Of a stretch of DNA of 64,000 bases, positions 37,425 through 47,449 are shown piece by piece. The notes beneath the pieces were generated by a model. It had not been told where the DNA came from. It saw only the letters and a list, made by a program, of their open reading frames with translations, and did not search any database. The DNA lies in the NCBI RefSeq assembly GCF_013283795.1, contig NZ_JABSOD010000001.1, positions 190,009-254,008 of the forward strand, written 5' to 3'. Every line of letters starts with the position of its first letter. Within the stretch, counting starts at the first letter, position 1. The position numbers and the translations under genes were made by a program. Source of the stretch: Rheinheimera lutimaris. Lineage in GTDB: Bacteria > Pseudomonadota > Gammaproteobacteria > Enterobacterales > Alteromonadaceae.

Positions 37425-38300
37425 TCAAAATTCGTTAATTAGATAGCTTAGGGCAATACCGGCAAACACCAGCATGCCAACATAGTGATTGTGCAAAAAT
37501 GCATTAAAACAACCCTGCCGGCTGGCGCGGGCAAGCCGGTACTGATAAATAAAACAGCCGGCCGCGCCAACCAGACTGCAATAATACAACCAATGCAGCT
37601 GCGCCAAATAACCCACGCCCCCCAGCAGCAATAAGGTGCACAGTTGCAACAGTGCAATAATCGGCAAAGCGTAACGGCCAAATAAAATAGCGGTGGATTT
37701 AATACCGACGTTAATATCATCCGGCCGGTCGACCAGCGCATAATAGGTATCGTAAGCTACTGTCCACAGCAGGTTGGCCAGATATAACAACCACAACAGC
37801 GGCGGCAACTGTAGCTGAGTGGCCATAAATGCCATTGGCATGCCCCAGCTGAATGCCGCCCCCAACACTACCTGCGGTAAATGGGTGTAACGCTTCATAA
37901 ACGGATATATCGCTGCCAGCAGCACCGCCACCAACGATAACAACACCGTTTGCCAGTTTAAAAACACTAACAGACTGGCAGACAACAGCAGCAATAACAG
38001 AAACAACTGCAATGCCTCTGTGGCTGTTACCGCACCGCTGGCGAGGGGCCGTTGCTTGGTACGCTCCACAGCGCCGTCCCAATGCCGGTCAGCGTAATCA
38101 TTAATCACGCAGCCGGCGGCGCGCATTAGTACTACACCCAGGCTAAACACCAACAACAAATCTAATGACGGCACGCCTTTTGCCGCTAACCACAGTGCCC
38201 ACCAGGTCGGCCACAGCAGTAAATAGGTACCAATGGGTTTTTCCAGCCGCATCAGCTGTAAGTAGTGCCGCCGGTTATGCCAGCTTAACGCAAGACTCAT
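37425..38300 (-). CDS. ubiA: 4-hydroxybenzoate polyprenyltransferase
   Basis: UbiA prenylates 4-hydroxybenzoate in the inner membrane, an early step of ubiquinone synthesis. The two Asp-rich motifs are visible: NDYADRHWDGAVERTKQRPL and YDTYYALVDRPDDINVG. About eight to nine membrane helices are expected from the hydropathy of the 291 residues. Its ATG overlaps the ubiC stop by four bases. Confidence 0.97.
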   Translation of the reverse strand: MSLALSWHNRRHYLQLMRLEKPIGTYLLLWPTWWALWLAAKGVPSLDLLLVFSLGVVLMRAAGCVINDYADRHWDGAVERTKQRPLASGAVTATEALQLFLLLLLLSASLLVFLNWQTVLLSLVAVLLAAIYPFMKRYTHLPQVVLGAAFSWGMPMAFMATQLQLPPLLWLLYLANLLWTVAYDTYYALVDRPDDINVGIKSTAILFGRYALPIIALLQLCTLLLLGGVGYLAQLHWLYYCSLVGAAGCFIYQYRLARASRQGCFNAFLHNHYVGMLVFAGIALSYLINEF

Positions 38301-38866
38301 AGCGGGGTGTCATCCAGTAACGCCATCGCCGGTAAAAACGCTTCAGCGACCAGCAACGGCAAGCCGTCCAGCGTGAATACCGAGCGCCTGGCATGGCAAC
38401 GCGCCGCTACTGATAACTGTGGCAAGGCGATATCTAATTGCGTAGTTTCAATAATGCCGCGATGTAAGCCAGGCTGCTGAAAAATATAATCGCCCAGCGG
38501 GCGCTCGCCTAAATCAGCCAGTGGCCGCAACACGGTAACAGTTTGCTGTGGCAACCAGCTTTGTGCATAGACACAGGGCATGTCGTTGCACCATAAGATG
38601 ACTTCGCGCAGCTGAGCAGCAGCGGTATCCGGCAACAGATGCTGTAAAAAAGCCGGCAGTTCGCTTTGCTGCTCATTCAGCAGCTGCACACGAAACTGCC
38701 GGCAATGCCGCTTTAAGCGCGCAGTGAGTGATGCAGGCTCTGAGATCCACGGCGCCAGTTGCGGCGGCAAGGTTTGTACATTGGCTTCCCGCCAGGACGC
38801 ATCAAGAGAAATAAAGGGTGTATTCACAAAAGCACATTCTGAACTGAATAAGTCTGGCGGCATCAT
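38297..38866 (-). CDS. ubiC: Chorismate pyruvate-lyase
   Basis: UbiC releases pyruvate from chorismate to give 4-hydroxybenzoate, the substrate of UbiA. The protein (189 residues from the ATG at 38866) has the family features LREVILWCNDMPCVYAQSWLP, LGERPLGDYIF and the C-terminal ARRSVFTLDGLPLLVAEAFL. GGAG lies 7 bases before this ATG; a longer reading from 38926 is less likely. It heads ubiCA and diverges from the FliL-like gene. Confidence 0.95.
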   Translation of the reverse strand: MMPPDLFSSECAFVNTPFISLDASWREANVQTLPPQLAPWISEPASLTARLKRHCRQFRVQLLNEQQSELPAFLQHLLPDTAAAQLREVILWCNDMPCVYAQSWLPQQTVTVLRPLADLGERPLGDYIFQQPGLHRGIIETTQLDIALPQLSVAARCHARRSVFTLDGLPLLVAEAFLPAMALLDDTPL

Positions 38867-39006
38867 AGCAACTCCGGCGTGTTTTTTCAGCCGTAATAAG
38901 CAGAGAAAACGGCTTACTGCAAACAAGCTTAGCTGGTAAAATGCCGGGCTTAACGCTAAGGTTAGTGTCGTTACCAGCCTGTTTTTATCAACTACAAGTG
39001 ATACTT

Positions 39007-39402
39007 ATGATTAAAAGCCTGATTTTTTGTCTGCTGCTGTTAGCCAGCCTGCCTGCATTGGCGCAAGAACAACCGAAAGAAATTGTTTACTATGGTTTTG
39101 ACCCGGATATTGTCACCAATTATATTTCCGGCAACCGTCGCAGCTTAGGCTATATCCGCGTCACAGTGGAATTGATGATTGAAGATAAACGCTATTTACC
39201 GGCGATAGAACATCATGAGCCCTTGATCCTCGATACCATTATCGGCATTTTCAGCAAGCAGCCGGAAGACAAAATTAAGTCTTTAACCGGCCGTGAAGAA
39301 ATCCGTCTGGCGATCCTGGAGCAGTTACAACAAAGCATGAAAAAAGAAGCCGGTGAAATGATGATCCAGGATCTGTTATTTACTAAGTATCTGTATCAGT
39401 AG
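39007..39402 (+). CDS. FliL-like exported protein
   Basis: The protein (131 residues) has a signal sequence (about 1-19) and a FliL-type periplasmic domain: RRSLGYIRVTVELMIEDKRYLPAIEHHEPLILD is followed by the typical REEIRLAILEQLQQ helix. It is not in a flagellar cluster. Similar genes sit beside ubiC in related bacteria. Its role is unknown; stabilising a membrane complex is only inference. The last 20 bases overlap the convergent glpG gene. Confidence 0.85.
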   Translation: MIKSLIFCLLLLASLPALAQEQPKEIVYYGFDPDIVTNYISGNRRSLGYIRVTVELMIEDKRYLPAIEHHEPLILDTIIGIFSKQPEDKIKSLTGREEIRLAILEQLQQSMKKEAGEMMIQDLLFTKYLYQ

Positions 39403-40243
39403 CACTTATCTCTCTAGGTTTATGTCCGGGCCGGTTGCGTAGTAACCAGGCCCACGCCATCCCGGCAAGCAAGCCGCCTAAATGCGCCCAATTGGCCATA
39501 CTAACCCACAACACATCAAAGAAGCCCAGCATTAACCACAGCAGCATAAAACCAATTAAGCCGGAGCTGATGTGCAGACCCTGCGCCGGGTTCAGCCGGC
39601 CGGCAATCCAGAAATAACCGAACAGGCCATACACCACGCCGGATAAACCGCCAAAATGCGGGTTAACCATAAAATACTGTGCCGCATTAGAAATCAGCGC
39701 TACCGACAACGTCAGGTTAAGCAACAAGCCTGCCCCCAGCCGCTGTTCAAACCGGCTGCCGAGATAACACCACCAGGCCAGATTAAACACCAGATGGGTT
39801 AGCGAAAAATGCAGCAACATGGGCGTAAACCAGCGCCACAGCTCTGCCGGGTTAGTCAGTTGCAACCAACCACTGCTGCTGCGCCAATCCAGTTGCTGCC
39901 AGCCGTACACCAGTAAACACAACACAAACAGCAGCACGGTCAGGGGGGCTTGCTGCCATACACGGCGCATATCAAACTGCACCAGGGCGGTATCACTGCC
40001 GGCCTTTACCGGCTGGCTTAATTGCCAGGCAGCGGCCTGATAACGTGAATGACCGGGCTGTTGCAAAAACTGCGCAAACTCTTGTTCAACCTGCGCTAAT
40101 TGCTGTTCTGCCGCGTACAGCTCTGCCAGATCAGCGCGCAGCACTACCGCGCTAACGTCCAGGCCCAGCGCGACACAGTAGCCGGCAAACAACTGTGCCG
40201 CCTGCGCGGAATTTAACTCGGCAAATTTATGCACCGTCACCAC
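39383..40243 (-). CDS. glpG: Rhomboid intramembrane serine protease GlpG
   Basis: GlpG cleaves transmembrane helices inside the inner membrane. A cytoplasmic N-terminal domain (about 1-90) precedes six helices. The catalytic Ser is in [16 protein letters not shown] and the catalytic His in [30 protein letters not shown] carries the His-Asn of the oxyanion region. The 286 residues match the E. coli protein. It overlaps glpE by 17 bases. Confidence 0.96.
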   Translation of the reverse strand: MVTVHKFAELNSAQAAQLFAGYCVALGLDVSAVVLRADLAELYAAEQQLAQVEQEFAQFLQQPGHSRYQAAAWQLSQPVKAGSDTALVQFDMRRVWQQAPLTVLLFVLCLLVYGWQQLDWRSSSGWLQLTNPAELWRWFTPMLLHFSLTHLVFNLAWWCYLGSRFEQRLGAGLLLNLTLSVALISNAAQYFMVNPHFGGLSGVVYGLFGYFWIAGRLNPAQGLHISSGLIGFMLLWLMLGFFDVLWVSMANWAHLGGLLAGMAWAWLLRNRPGHKPREISATDTDT

Positions 40244-40553
40244 TCACTACCGGCTGTTGCTGACGCCAGCTTTCTACGCCACCATCCATGCTATACACCT
40301 GCTCAAAACCCTGTTGCGCCAAATACTGTGCAGCACCCTGGCTGGAATTGCCGTGATAGCACACCACCACGACCGGTTGGTCAAACTCAAACTGCTGCAT
40401 AAAACCGGATAAACTGCCGTTGGTTAAATGATAGGCTCCGGCAATATGGCCGGCAGCATAGCTTTGCTCATCGCGGATATCGGCGATAACCACTTTGCCG
40501 TCAGCCAGCAACTCTGCGGTTTGTGTTACTGAAATATGTTGAAAATCGCTCAT
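40227..40553 (-). CDS. glpE: Thiosulfate sulfurtransferase GlpE
   Basis: This single-domain rhodanese moves sulfur from thiosulfate to cyanide or other thiols. The active-site loop [14 protein letters not shown] holds the catalytic Cys. The 108 residues match E. coli GlpE. It is translationally coupled to glpG; glpR and glpD are not nearby. Confidence 0.95.
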   Translation of the reverse strand: MSDFQHISVTQTAELLADGKVVIADIRDEQSYAAGHIAGAYHLTNGSLSGFMQQFEFDQPVVVVCYHGNSSQGAAQYLAQQGFEQVYSMDGGVESWRQQQPVVSGDGA

Positions 40554-40730
40554 ACTTACCCCTTATTGTCAGCTGCAATATGATACCGCAGCCCGACAGA
40601 ATTAACAGCACCCCGGCGGACTACGGCAAATCACCGTACTTTAGTGTTAGTTTGACAAGAAACGCTGGACACTGATTAAACTATTGTTAACAATAGCAAC
40701 CAAAATTATCCCTCAACTACCGGAGTTCGC

Positions 40731-41321
40731 ATGACCAGCCTGATTATTCTGGCGATTCTTGTTGCGTTAGTGTTCTGGGTTATCAGCATTTTCAATAATC
40801 TGGTAAAACTGAAAAACCGCTTTCAAAACGCCTTTGCCCAGATTGAAGTACAGCTCAAGCGTCGCTATGACCTGATCCCTAACCTCGTCGAAACCGCCAA
40901 AGCCTATATGGCACATGAGCGCGACACGTTAGAGGCGGTGATTAACGCCCGTAATGCGGCTTTAGCCGGGTTAAAAGTGGCGGCTAACAACCCGGGTGAT
41001 GCCGGTGCTATCAATGCCCTGGCCGGTGCCGAGGGCGCATTGCAAAGCGCGATGAGCCGGCTTAACGTGGTAATGGAAGCCTATCCGGATTTAAAAGCCA
41101 ACCAGAATATGATGCAGTTATCTGAAGAGTTAACCAGCACCGAAAACCGTGTTGCCTTTGCCCGTCAGGCGTTTAATGATGGCGTAACCGACTACAACAG
41201 CTACAAACAAAGCTTCCCGCCGGTCATTTTTGCCGCCAGCTTTGGTCATGCTGCTGATGCAAAGTTGTTGGAATTTGCCGACAGCGCTGCTATTCAGGCT
41301 GCACCCAAAGTCAGTTTTTAA
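40731..41321 (+). CDS. LemA family protein
   Basis: One N-terminal membrane helix (about 2-22) precedes a helical-bundle domain with the family core KRRYDLIPNLVETAKAYM and HERDTLEAVINARNAA. The 196 residues match LemA. The function is uncertain; LemA genes often lie beside M48 proteases, as here, with an 18-base gap. A possible -35 TTGACA is at 40652-40657 but the -10 is weak. Confidence 0.93.
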   Translation: MTSLIILAILVALVFWVISIFNNLVKLKNRFQNAFAQIEVQLKRRYDLIPNLVETAKAYMAHERDTLEAVINARNAALAGLKVAANNPGDAGAINALAGAEGALQSAMSRLNVVMEAYPDLKANQNMMQLSEELTSTENRVAFARQAFNDGVTDYNSYKQSFPPVIFAASFGHAADAKLLEFADSAAIQAAPKVSF

Positions 41322-41339
41322 GCACTGACAAGGCAAAAT

Positions 41340-43187
41340 ATGAGCAGTAACTTTTTTGCCCAACAAGACCTGGCGCGGCGTAACACCCGCGTTTTAGTGG
41401 TGTTGTTTAGCCTTGCCGTGCTGTTGTTATTGCTACTGACTAACGTCGTTGCACTTATAAGCCTCGGTTTTATTGACCCTTCGGCGATTAACACCCCGCA
41501 GTACCGGCAACACCTGCCCTGGCATGTCATCGGTTGGGTAAGCGCGGTGGTGTTGGCTGCGGTCGGCATCGCGGTACTGCTGAAATGGCAGCAGTTAAAA
41601 GCCGGCGGTAAAGTCGTGGCAGAATCGCTAGGTGGCGTGCGGTTGTCACCTGACAGTAAGGATCCTCTGCAGCGGCGCTTACTTAACGTAGTCGAAGAAA
41701 TGGCGTTGGCGGCTAATACCCCGGTGCCGGCAGTGTATCTGTTGCCTGAGCAAGGCATCAATGCCTTTGCGGCCGGTTACAGCCCGGCCGATGCCGTAAT
41801 AGGCGTCACCCAAGGCTGCCTGGCGCAACTTAACCGCGACGAGCTCCAAGGCGTTATCGCGCATGAATTCAGCCATATATTAAACGGTGATATGCGGATG
41901 AATATCCGCCTGATTGCCATCTTAAACGGTATCTTATTTTTGGGCCATATCGGCTACTACATGCTGCGTGCCGGCGGCAGAAGCAGCACCATCCGCGCCG
42001 GCAACAGTCGTTCCGGCAACAGCAAAAACAATGGCGGCGGCTTGTTATTACTGGCGCTTGGTTTAGTGGTTATCGGCTATTTAGGTTCTTTTTTCGGCAA
42101 CCTGATTAAAGCGGCCGTAAGCCGCCAGCGCGAATTCCTTGCCGATGCCTCTGCCGTACAGTTTACCCGCAACCCGCGTGGCATTGCCGGCGCATTAAAA
42201 GCCATTGGCAGCCACAGCAGCCATAGCAAAATTGCCAACGCCAATGCCGATGAAAACAGCCATTTGTTTTTTGGCGAAGCCATCAGCCGCTGGGCCAGCA
42301 TTTTTGCGACCCACCCGCCACTGGCAATCCGGATTAAACGGCTGGAACCACATTGGAACGGCAAGTTTCCCACGCCACGCAGCGCGCAAACAGCCGCAGA
42401 GCCACAAACCGCAGCAGCACCGGCCAAACCCGGCAATGCAGAGCGTTTACAGCAAGCCCTGCCGTTGTTGTTATTGCACAGTAGCCGGCAAACGCAGCCG
42501 GCTACAGCTCTGGTATGCTGCCTGTTATTACAACAAGACGACAGTGTGCGCAGCAAACAGCTGCATTTAATTAAACAGATGGGCTCTGCAGCCTTATTAG
42601 AACAAGTTGACCAATTGTGCGATGCCGTAGCCGGTCTGAGCGAAGTACAACAGATACAACTGCTGCAACGGCTGGTGCCGGCATTGAAAGGTTTATCTGA
42701 AGCCGGTTTTGTACAGTTTAACCAGTTATTACAAGCGCTGTTGGCCAGCGTCACCACCGCTTCGCTTACGCCCTGGCTGATCAGCCAATTTGTTGAACAC
42801 AACGTCGCCGTGCAATACGATCAAACACAGATAGTGCGTAAAACCTCGGCTAAACCACTGGCGCAGTTGCAGGCGCAGGTACTACCGCTACTGGCGCTGA
42901 TAAGCAATGCAGCCGGCAACGAAGCCCAACAGCAACAAGCCTGGCAGGCAGCGCTCTCCCGGTTAGCATTAGCCGCTGACACCGCCAAACCGGCCGCTGA
43001 TCTGGCCGCGCTAAGCCGGCATTTGCCACTGTTGTTGGCGGCTTCGCCGCTGGTTAAGCAACAACTGTGGCAAGCCATAGAAGCCTGCGTGCGTGCCGAT
43101 CAGTTAATTGTGCAACAGGAAAAAGCCCTGTTACTGGCATTGGCGCTGCTGCTGGAAATACCCTGGCAGGCCGATGTGGAGAATTAA
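41340..43187 (+). CDS. M48 family metalloprotease with long C-terminal extension
   Basis: The N-terminal half is an HtpX-like membrane protease: two membrane segments (about 20-43 and 60-82) and the zinc motif HEFSH at about 176-180, inside VIAHEFSHILNGD. A further hydrophobic pair (about 195-205 and 230-255) is followed by REFLADASAVQF with the third zinc ligand near 263. Typical HtpX is about 290 residues; this protein has 615. The extra 280 residues (about 335-615) are Leu/Gln/Ala-rich helices I do not recognise. It follows lemA directly. Confidence 0.92.
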   Translation: MSSNFFAQQDLARRNTRVLVVLFSLAVLLLLLLTNVVALISLGFIDPSAINTPQYRQHLPWHVIGWVSAVVLAAVGIAVLLKWQQLKAGGKVVAESLGGVRLSPDSKDPLQRRLLNVVEEMALAANTPVPAVYLLPEQGINAFAAGYSPADAVIGVTQGCLAQLNRDELQGVIAHEFSHILNGDMRMNIRLIAILNGILFLGHIGYYMLRAGGRSSTIRAGNSRSGNSKNNGGGLLLLALGLVVIGYLGSFFGNLIKAAVSRQREFLADASAVQFTRNPRGIAGALKAIGSHSSHSKIANANADENSHLFFGEAISRWASIFATHPPLAIRIKRLEPHWNGKFPTPRSAQTAAEPQTAAAPAKPGNAERLQQALPLLLLHSSRQTQPATALVCCLLLQQDDSVRSKQLHLIKQMGSAALLEQVDQLCDAVAGLSEVQQIQLLQRLVPALKGLSEAGFVQFNQLLQALLASVTTASLTPWLISQFVEHNVAVQYDQTQIVRKTSAKPLAQLQAQVLPLLALISNAAGNEAQQQQAWQAALSRLALAADTAKPAADLAALSRHLPLLLAASPLVKQQLWQAIEACVRADQLIVQQEKALLLALALLLEIPWQADVEN

Positions 43188-43321
43188 TGCCGCCAATACA
43201 GGCTATTAGTCGTTAAAGCTGTGGCGCTGGCCGTTAAGCTGCGGATAATTCCGCACTACCCTTTAGCATTGCCGTTATTTCAGGTAGAATTAGCGCCCGT
43301 TTTTTCAGCAGGAATAGCGTC

Positions 43322-43786
43322 ATGACCGATAATCGATTGTTTCTGATGTACGATACGTCATTTGACGAGATGGATGCTGAAGGCAGCCCGGGATTTGGCT
43401 ATGTGTTGCTGTTTAACGAGCAGGACGCAGAGCAGTATCAAGCCGGTGAAAACCCGTCGTGTCCGGCGGTATCAATGTTATTTACCGACCATGCCGATGA
43501 GAGTATCAGTGGCGATCTGCTGGGCTGGGCGCATCTGGATGCAGAAATTTTTCAACAATTTCCGCTGGGGCACTTTTTGTTATTAATGGAACAGGCCGCT
43601 CAGGTCGCTATCAATGCGTATCGCCAGGTAGGCCAGGTGCCGGACCGTTTAATTGCCCAGCACTTAGACGACGAAGAGCTTATCCAGTTTGACGTGCAGT
43701 TCAATGATTTACAGCTTAGCGAACAGCAAACTGAACAACAATTGGCGCAGCAGCTTATGCAGGGCCGGCCTTATCTGGATTCGTAA
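43322..43786 (+). CDS. Hypothetical acidic cytoplasmic protein
   Basis: This 154-residue acidic protein has no signal, membrane helix or recognised motif. The sequence looks well formed (SFDEMDAEGSPGFGYVLLFN, then LLLMEQAAQVAINAYRQVGQ) and codon use resembles the neighbours. GCAGGAAT lies just upstream of the ATG. I do not recognise a family. Confidence 0.7.
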   Translation: MTDNRLFLMYDTSFDEMDAEGSPGFGYVLLFNEQDAEQYQAGENPSCPAVSMLFTDHADESISGDLLGWAHLDAEIFQQFPLGHFLLLMEQAAQVAINAYRQVGQVPDRLIAQHLDDEELIQFDVQFNDLQLSEQQTEQQLAQQLMQGRPYLDS

Positions 43787-43876
43787 CCGCGCGGCAATGT
43801 AAAACAGCTTTGCATTTCCCTGCCGTGGCTTTTACTATGAGCCGGTCTGTCAGCAGTTTATCCCGGAGAAAGCGTT

Positions 43877-44749
43877 ATGGCGCACGCCATTGATATGTCG
43901 GCAATTGAACAAGCGTTAAACGGTTTTACCATACCGCCGCAACCGGAAATTCTGCAGCACATTCAACAACAGCTGGATGCGCCTGAACCCAATATTAAAC
44001 GCATCGCCGCACTGATTAATCTCGATATCGGTATTGCCGGTTTTACTTTAAAAGTGGTGAATTCGTCATTTTTCGGCCTGCGGCAAAAAATCACCTCAGT
44101 TGAACATGCCTGTAAGTTTCTCGGTGTCAGCCGTGTGCTGAAACTGGTGCGCAGCGTACTGCTGCGTTTTACGCTGGCAGAGGGCCGTGACGACAGATTC
44201 AGCTTGAAGCTGTGGTCCAGTGCGCTGCAAACAGCCAATATCGCCATGACCCTGGCCAAGCATTTTAACTTTGCCCAGGACATCCAGGACGACTGCTACA
44301 GCCTTGGCTTATTTCATAACGCCGGTATTGCACTTATCCACCAACAAACCAGCCAGTATGAGCAGATTATGCAGCGTGGCTTACTGGCGCAGCAGGGTTA
44401 CAGCGAAATTGAAGAGCAGCATTTTCATACCTGTCATGAAGTGCTGGGGTTCTTAATCGCCGAATCATGGGGCTTAACGCCACAACTGTGTAATGTTATT
44501 GCTTACCATCACAGCCCGGCGTTAATGCTGGAGTCTGACAGCGAGTTAGAGAAACAGCTGTTTGCGCTGTTAAAACTGGCTGAGCATTTTAGCGGCGAAA
44601 GCCGGCAGTTATTCGATATTAATCTCGACCCGGAGTGGGAGCAATTTAAAAGCCCCATGCTGGAAGTGCTGGAAATAGAATTGCTGCAACTGCCGGAGCT
44701 GGCAGAGCTGCTGCACCGTCAGCATATCAGTACCGTTTATTCTGTCTGA
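43877..44749 (+). CDS. HDOD domain protein
   Basis: The HDOD domain (about 15-215), a non-catalytic relative of HD hydrolases, is seen as [21 protein letters not shown] and [18 protein letters not shown]. The next part is [14 protein letters not shown] in place of an HD metal site, then [11 protein letters not shown]. Such proteins often act in signalling, adhesion or motility. There are 290 residues and no receiver domain. The DUF2256 gene follows two bases after its stop. Confidence 0.9.
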   Translation: MAHAIDMSAIEQALNGFTIPPQPEILQHIQQQLDAPEPNIKRIAALINLDIGIAGFTLKVVNSSFFGLRQKITSVEHACKFLGVSRVLKLVRSVLLRFTLAEGRDDRFSLKLWSSALQTANIAMTLAKHFNFAQDIQDDCYSLGLFHNAGIALIHQQTSQYEQIMQRGLLAQQGYSEIEEQHFHTCHEVLGFLIAESWGLTPQLCNVIAYHHSPALMLESDSELEKQLFALLKLAEHFSGESRQLFDINLDPEWEQFKSPMLEVLEIELLQLPELAELLHRQHISTVYSV

Positions 44750-44751
44750 AC

Positions 44752-44910
44752 ATGCCACACAAAAAGCTACTGCTGGCGCAAAAACGCTGTCCGGTATGCG
44801 GGCTGATGTTTAACTGGCGCAAAAAATGGCAACTTAACTGGCACACTGTAATTTATTGCTCTGAGCGTTGCCGCCGTAACAAAACATCTGACAAAAACGA
44901 AAACCGATGA
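44752..44910 (+). CDS. DUF2256 family small zinc-finger-like protein
   Basis: This 52-residue protein has two Cys pairs, [14 protein letters not shown] and CSERCRR, that could bind one zinc ion, and is very basic. The pattern fits DUF2256, of unknown function. The stop codon overlaps the ATG of dusC (ATGA), so the two are coupled; relatives also place DUF2256 beside tRNA-modification or photolyase genes. The length is under 60 residues. Confidence 0.88.
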   Translation: MPHKKLLLAQKRCPVCGLMFNWRKKWQLNWHTVIYCSERCRRNKTSDKNENR

Positions 44911-45866
44911 AAATAATACTCGCGCCGATGGAAGGCGTGGTCGATGCCCTGATGCGTGATATGTTAACGCGGATTGGCGGCTACGATTTATGCATTACCG
45001 AATTTATCCGCGTGGTAGACCAAAAGCTGCCGCCGCGTGTATTCACCCGCCTGTGCCCGGAGTTACTCAACGGTGGCAAAACCTTTGCCGGTACGCCGGT
45101 ACGCGTGCAATTACTGGGGCAAGACCCGCACTGGCTGGCCGAAAACGCGGTACGCGCGGTTGAATTAGGCTCGCCCGGCGTCGATCTCAATTTTGGCTGT
45201 CCGGCCAAAACGGTTAACAAAAGCCGCGGCGGCGCTGTGCTGTTAAAAGAAACTAACCAGTTATATCAGATTGTAAAAGCCGTACGCGATGCGGTACCGC
45301 CGCAGTTTCCGGTAAGCGCCAAAATCCGCCTCGGTTATGAAGATACCTCACTGACACTGGATAATGCCGCAGCGATAGCCGCCGCCGGCGCCAGCATGCT
45401 TACCGTGCATGCCCGAACTAAAAGTGACGGTTACCGACCACCGGCCTACTGGCCCTGGATTGCCAAAATTAAACAACAGGTAGCTATTCCCCTGATTGCC
45501 AATGGTGAGATCTGGAATGCCACTGACGCCGCCCTGTGCCGGCAGCAGTCTGACTGCAAAGACATTATGCTCGGCCGCGGTGCCCTGGCCATGCCAAACC
45601 TGGCGCAAAGCATCCGCGATAATAGCCCCGCTATGCCATGGCCACAGGTGCTTGAACTGCTGATGCAGTATTCTGAATTTGAAATGTGCGGTGATAAAAG
45701 CCAATACTACAGCAACCGTATCAAACAGTGGTTCAGCTACTTAAAACTGCAGTATCCGCCGGCTGCCGAATTATTCAGCCAACTGAGAGTGCTGCGTAAA
45801 AGCAGCGAAATTCTGACAACCTTAGAACAAGCCCTGCACCTCGTTACAGACAACGCAACAGCTTAA
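44907..45866 (+). CDS. dusC: tRNA-dihydrouridine(16) synthase DusC
   Basis: DusC reduces U16 of tRNA with FMN and NADPH. The N-terminal [16 protein letters not shown] and catalytic Cys in [19 protein letters not shown] are visible, followed by the FMN/phosphate segment [12 protein letters not shown] and [10 protein letters not shown]. The 319 residues and the YLKLQYP C-terminal part fit the DusC subgroup rather than DusA or DusB. It is coupled to the DUF2256 gene. Confidence 0.92.
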   Translation: MKIILAPMEGVVDALMRDMLTRIGGYDLCITEFIRVVDQKLPPRVFTRLCPELLNGGKTFAGTPVRVQLLGQDPHWLAENAVRAVELGSPGVDLNFGCPAKTVNKSRGGAVLLKETNQLYQIVKAVRDAVPPQFPVSAKIRLGYEDTSLTLDNAAAIAAAGASMLTVHARTKSDGYRPPAYWPWIAKIKQQVAIPLIANGEIWNATDAALCRQQSDCKDIMLGRGALAMPNLAQSIRDNSPAMPWPQVLELLMQYSEFEMCGDKSQYYSNRIKQWFSYLKLQYPPAAELFSQLRVLRKSSEILTTLEQALHLVTDNATA

Positions 45867-45969
45867 GCCGGCATAAGTTGGCGAAATGTTAGCCATCATT
45901 CGCCACAATCCAAAAAGCCACTAAATAAAGACTATACTCCTCAAACAGTTAGTTTAAGGAGAATGCGTT

Positions 45970-47097
45970 ATGCCAATAAAAATAGCCGTGCTAATGGAAA
46001 GCCGGCCGGGCGAGAAGCGGGTGGCGCTGGTGCCTGCTGTCGCCGATAAACTCAGCAAACTTGGTTGCAACATCAGTATGCTCAGTGGGGCCGGCCTGAA
46101 TAGCAAACTACCCGACAACGCTTACAACAGCGTTGAAATTGCCGCTACTGAGCAGCATTTGTTAGCAGACGCCGATATCGTGCTGGCGGTACAACCGCCT
46201 AAACTGGCTGAGGTTGCGCTGTTAAAACCCGGTAGCATTCTGCTCAGCTTTATCTACCCGCATAAAGAAGCTGAATTAACCCGGCTGCTGTGTGAAAAAA
46301 ACATCACCTGCTTTGCCATGGAGCAAGTTCCCCGCATCAGCCGCGCCCAGGCGATGGATGCACTATCGTCACAGGCGGCGTTGGCCGGTTATTACGCCGC
46401 ACTTATGGCCGCCACTACGCTGTCGCGTATTTTGCCGATGATGACCACCGCGGTCGGCTCTATCCGCCCGGCACGCTGTCTGGTAATGGGCTTAGGCGTT
46501 GCCGGCTTACAGGCACTGGCCACCGCGCGGCGTTTAGGTGCTATTACCGAAGGCTACGATGTCCGGCCAGAAACCAAAGAGCAGGCCGAGTCCTTAGGTG
46601 CGAAATTTGTTGATACCGGTGTGGATGCCCGTGGCGAAGGCGGTTATGCCCGCGAGCTGACGCCGGAAGAGAAAGACAAGATTGCCGGCGTGGTCACGCG
46701 GCATATCCAACAGGCCGATATTGTTATCACTACTGCCGCCATTCCCGGCCGCCCCTCCCCCAAACTGATTAGCAAAGCGCAGGTCGATGGCATGAAACCG
46801 GGCGCGGTGATTATCGATTTGGCCGCCGAGGGCGGTGGCAATTGCGAATACAGCGTGCCTGGTGAAACGGTTACTCAGGGCCTGATCACCATAGCCGCGC
46901 CGTTAAATGTGCCGTCAATGCTGGCCGAACATGCCTCAGAGCTGTATGCGAAAAATTTACTGAATTTATTGCAGCTATTTGTGATTGACGGCGCCATCGC
47001 ACTTAATTGGGATGATGAAGTACTGGCGAAAACCGTGCTGACACATAACGGTGAAATAAAACCCGAAGCGGTAAAAACCGCACTGGCAAAACACTAA
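45970..47097 (+). CDS. pntAA: NAD(P) transhydrogenase alpha subunit, part 1
   Basis: This soluble NAD(H)-binding domain dI of proton-translocating transhydrogenase has 375 residues. The N-terminal RPGEKRVALVPAVADKL, the nucleotide loop MGLGVAGLQALATARRLGA and RARGEGGYARELTPEE-like mobile loop (about 220-232) are typical. In E. coli the membrane part is fused to this domain; here it is a separate gene. AAGGAGAA lies just before the ATG. Confidence 0.95.
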   Translation: MPIKIAVLMESRPGEKRVALVPAVADKLSKLGCNISMLSGAGLNSKLPDNAYNSVEIAATEQHLLADADIVLAVQPPKLAEVALLKPGSILLSFIYPHKEAELTRLLCEKNITCFAMEQVPRISRAQAMDALSSQAALAGYYAALMAATTLSRILPMMTTAVGSIRPARCLVMGLGVAGLQALATARRLGAITEGYDVRPETKEQAESLGAKFVDTGVDARGEGGYARELTPEEKDKIAGVVTRHIQQADIVITTAAIPGRPSPKLISKAQVDGMKPGAVIIDLAAEGGGNCEYSVPGETVTQGLITIAAPLNVPSMLAEHASELYAKNLLNLLQLFVIDGAIALNWDDEVLAKTVLTHNGEIKPEAVKTALAKH

Positions 47098-47131
47098 TAC
47101 ACTGTAAATACATTATTTATTGGGGATAGTT

Positions 47132-47446
47132 ATGGACTACACCACCACTGTTTTAACCGGCTTTGTCGCGCTGTATATTTTTATGCTGGCCGCCTTTACC
47201 GGTTTTGAAATTATCGGCCGCGTGCCGGCCATTTTGCACACGCCGTTAATGTCCGGCTCTAACTTTATCCATGGCATCGTGGTTGTCGGTGCGTTGTGGG
47301 CCCTGCTCAATGCATCTTCGCTGCCGGAGCAAATTATCGGCTTTCTCGGCGTGCTGTTAGGCGCCGGTAATGCCGCCGGCGGCTATGTGGTTACCGAGCG
47401 CATGCTGCAGATGTTTAAACCTTCAACCAAAACCCCTAAGGAGTAA
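47132..47446 (+). CDS. pntAB: NAD(P) transhydrogenase alpha subunit, part 2
   Basis: This is the small membrane subunit (104 residues from the ATG at 47132, MDYTTTVL) with three to four helices that form part of the proton channel. FTGFEIIGRVPAILHTPLMSG and NFIHGIVVVGALWAL are conserved in this family. GGGGA precedes the ATG. It sits between pntAA and pntB in one operon. Confidence 0.94.
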   Translation: MDYTTTVLTGFVALYIFMLAAFTGFEIIGRVPAILHTPLMSGSNFIHGIVVVGALWALLNASSLPEQIIGFLGVLLGAGNAAGGYVVTERMLQMFKPSTKTPKE

Positions 47447-47449
47447 GGC

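Noticed and set aside
42077-42802. 241-residue minus-strand frame inside the M48 gene
   Set aside because: Cys/Ser/Arg-rich shadow of a clear protease coding region.
45880-45910. Hairpin GGCGAA...TTCGCC after dusC as a terminator
   Set aside because: The arms are short, the loop is long and no T tract follows.
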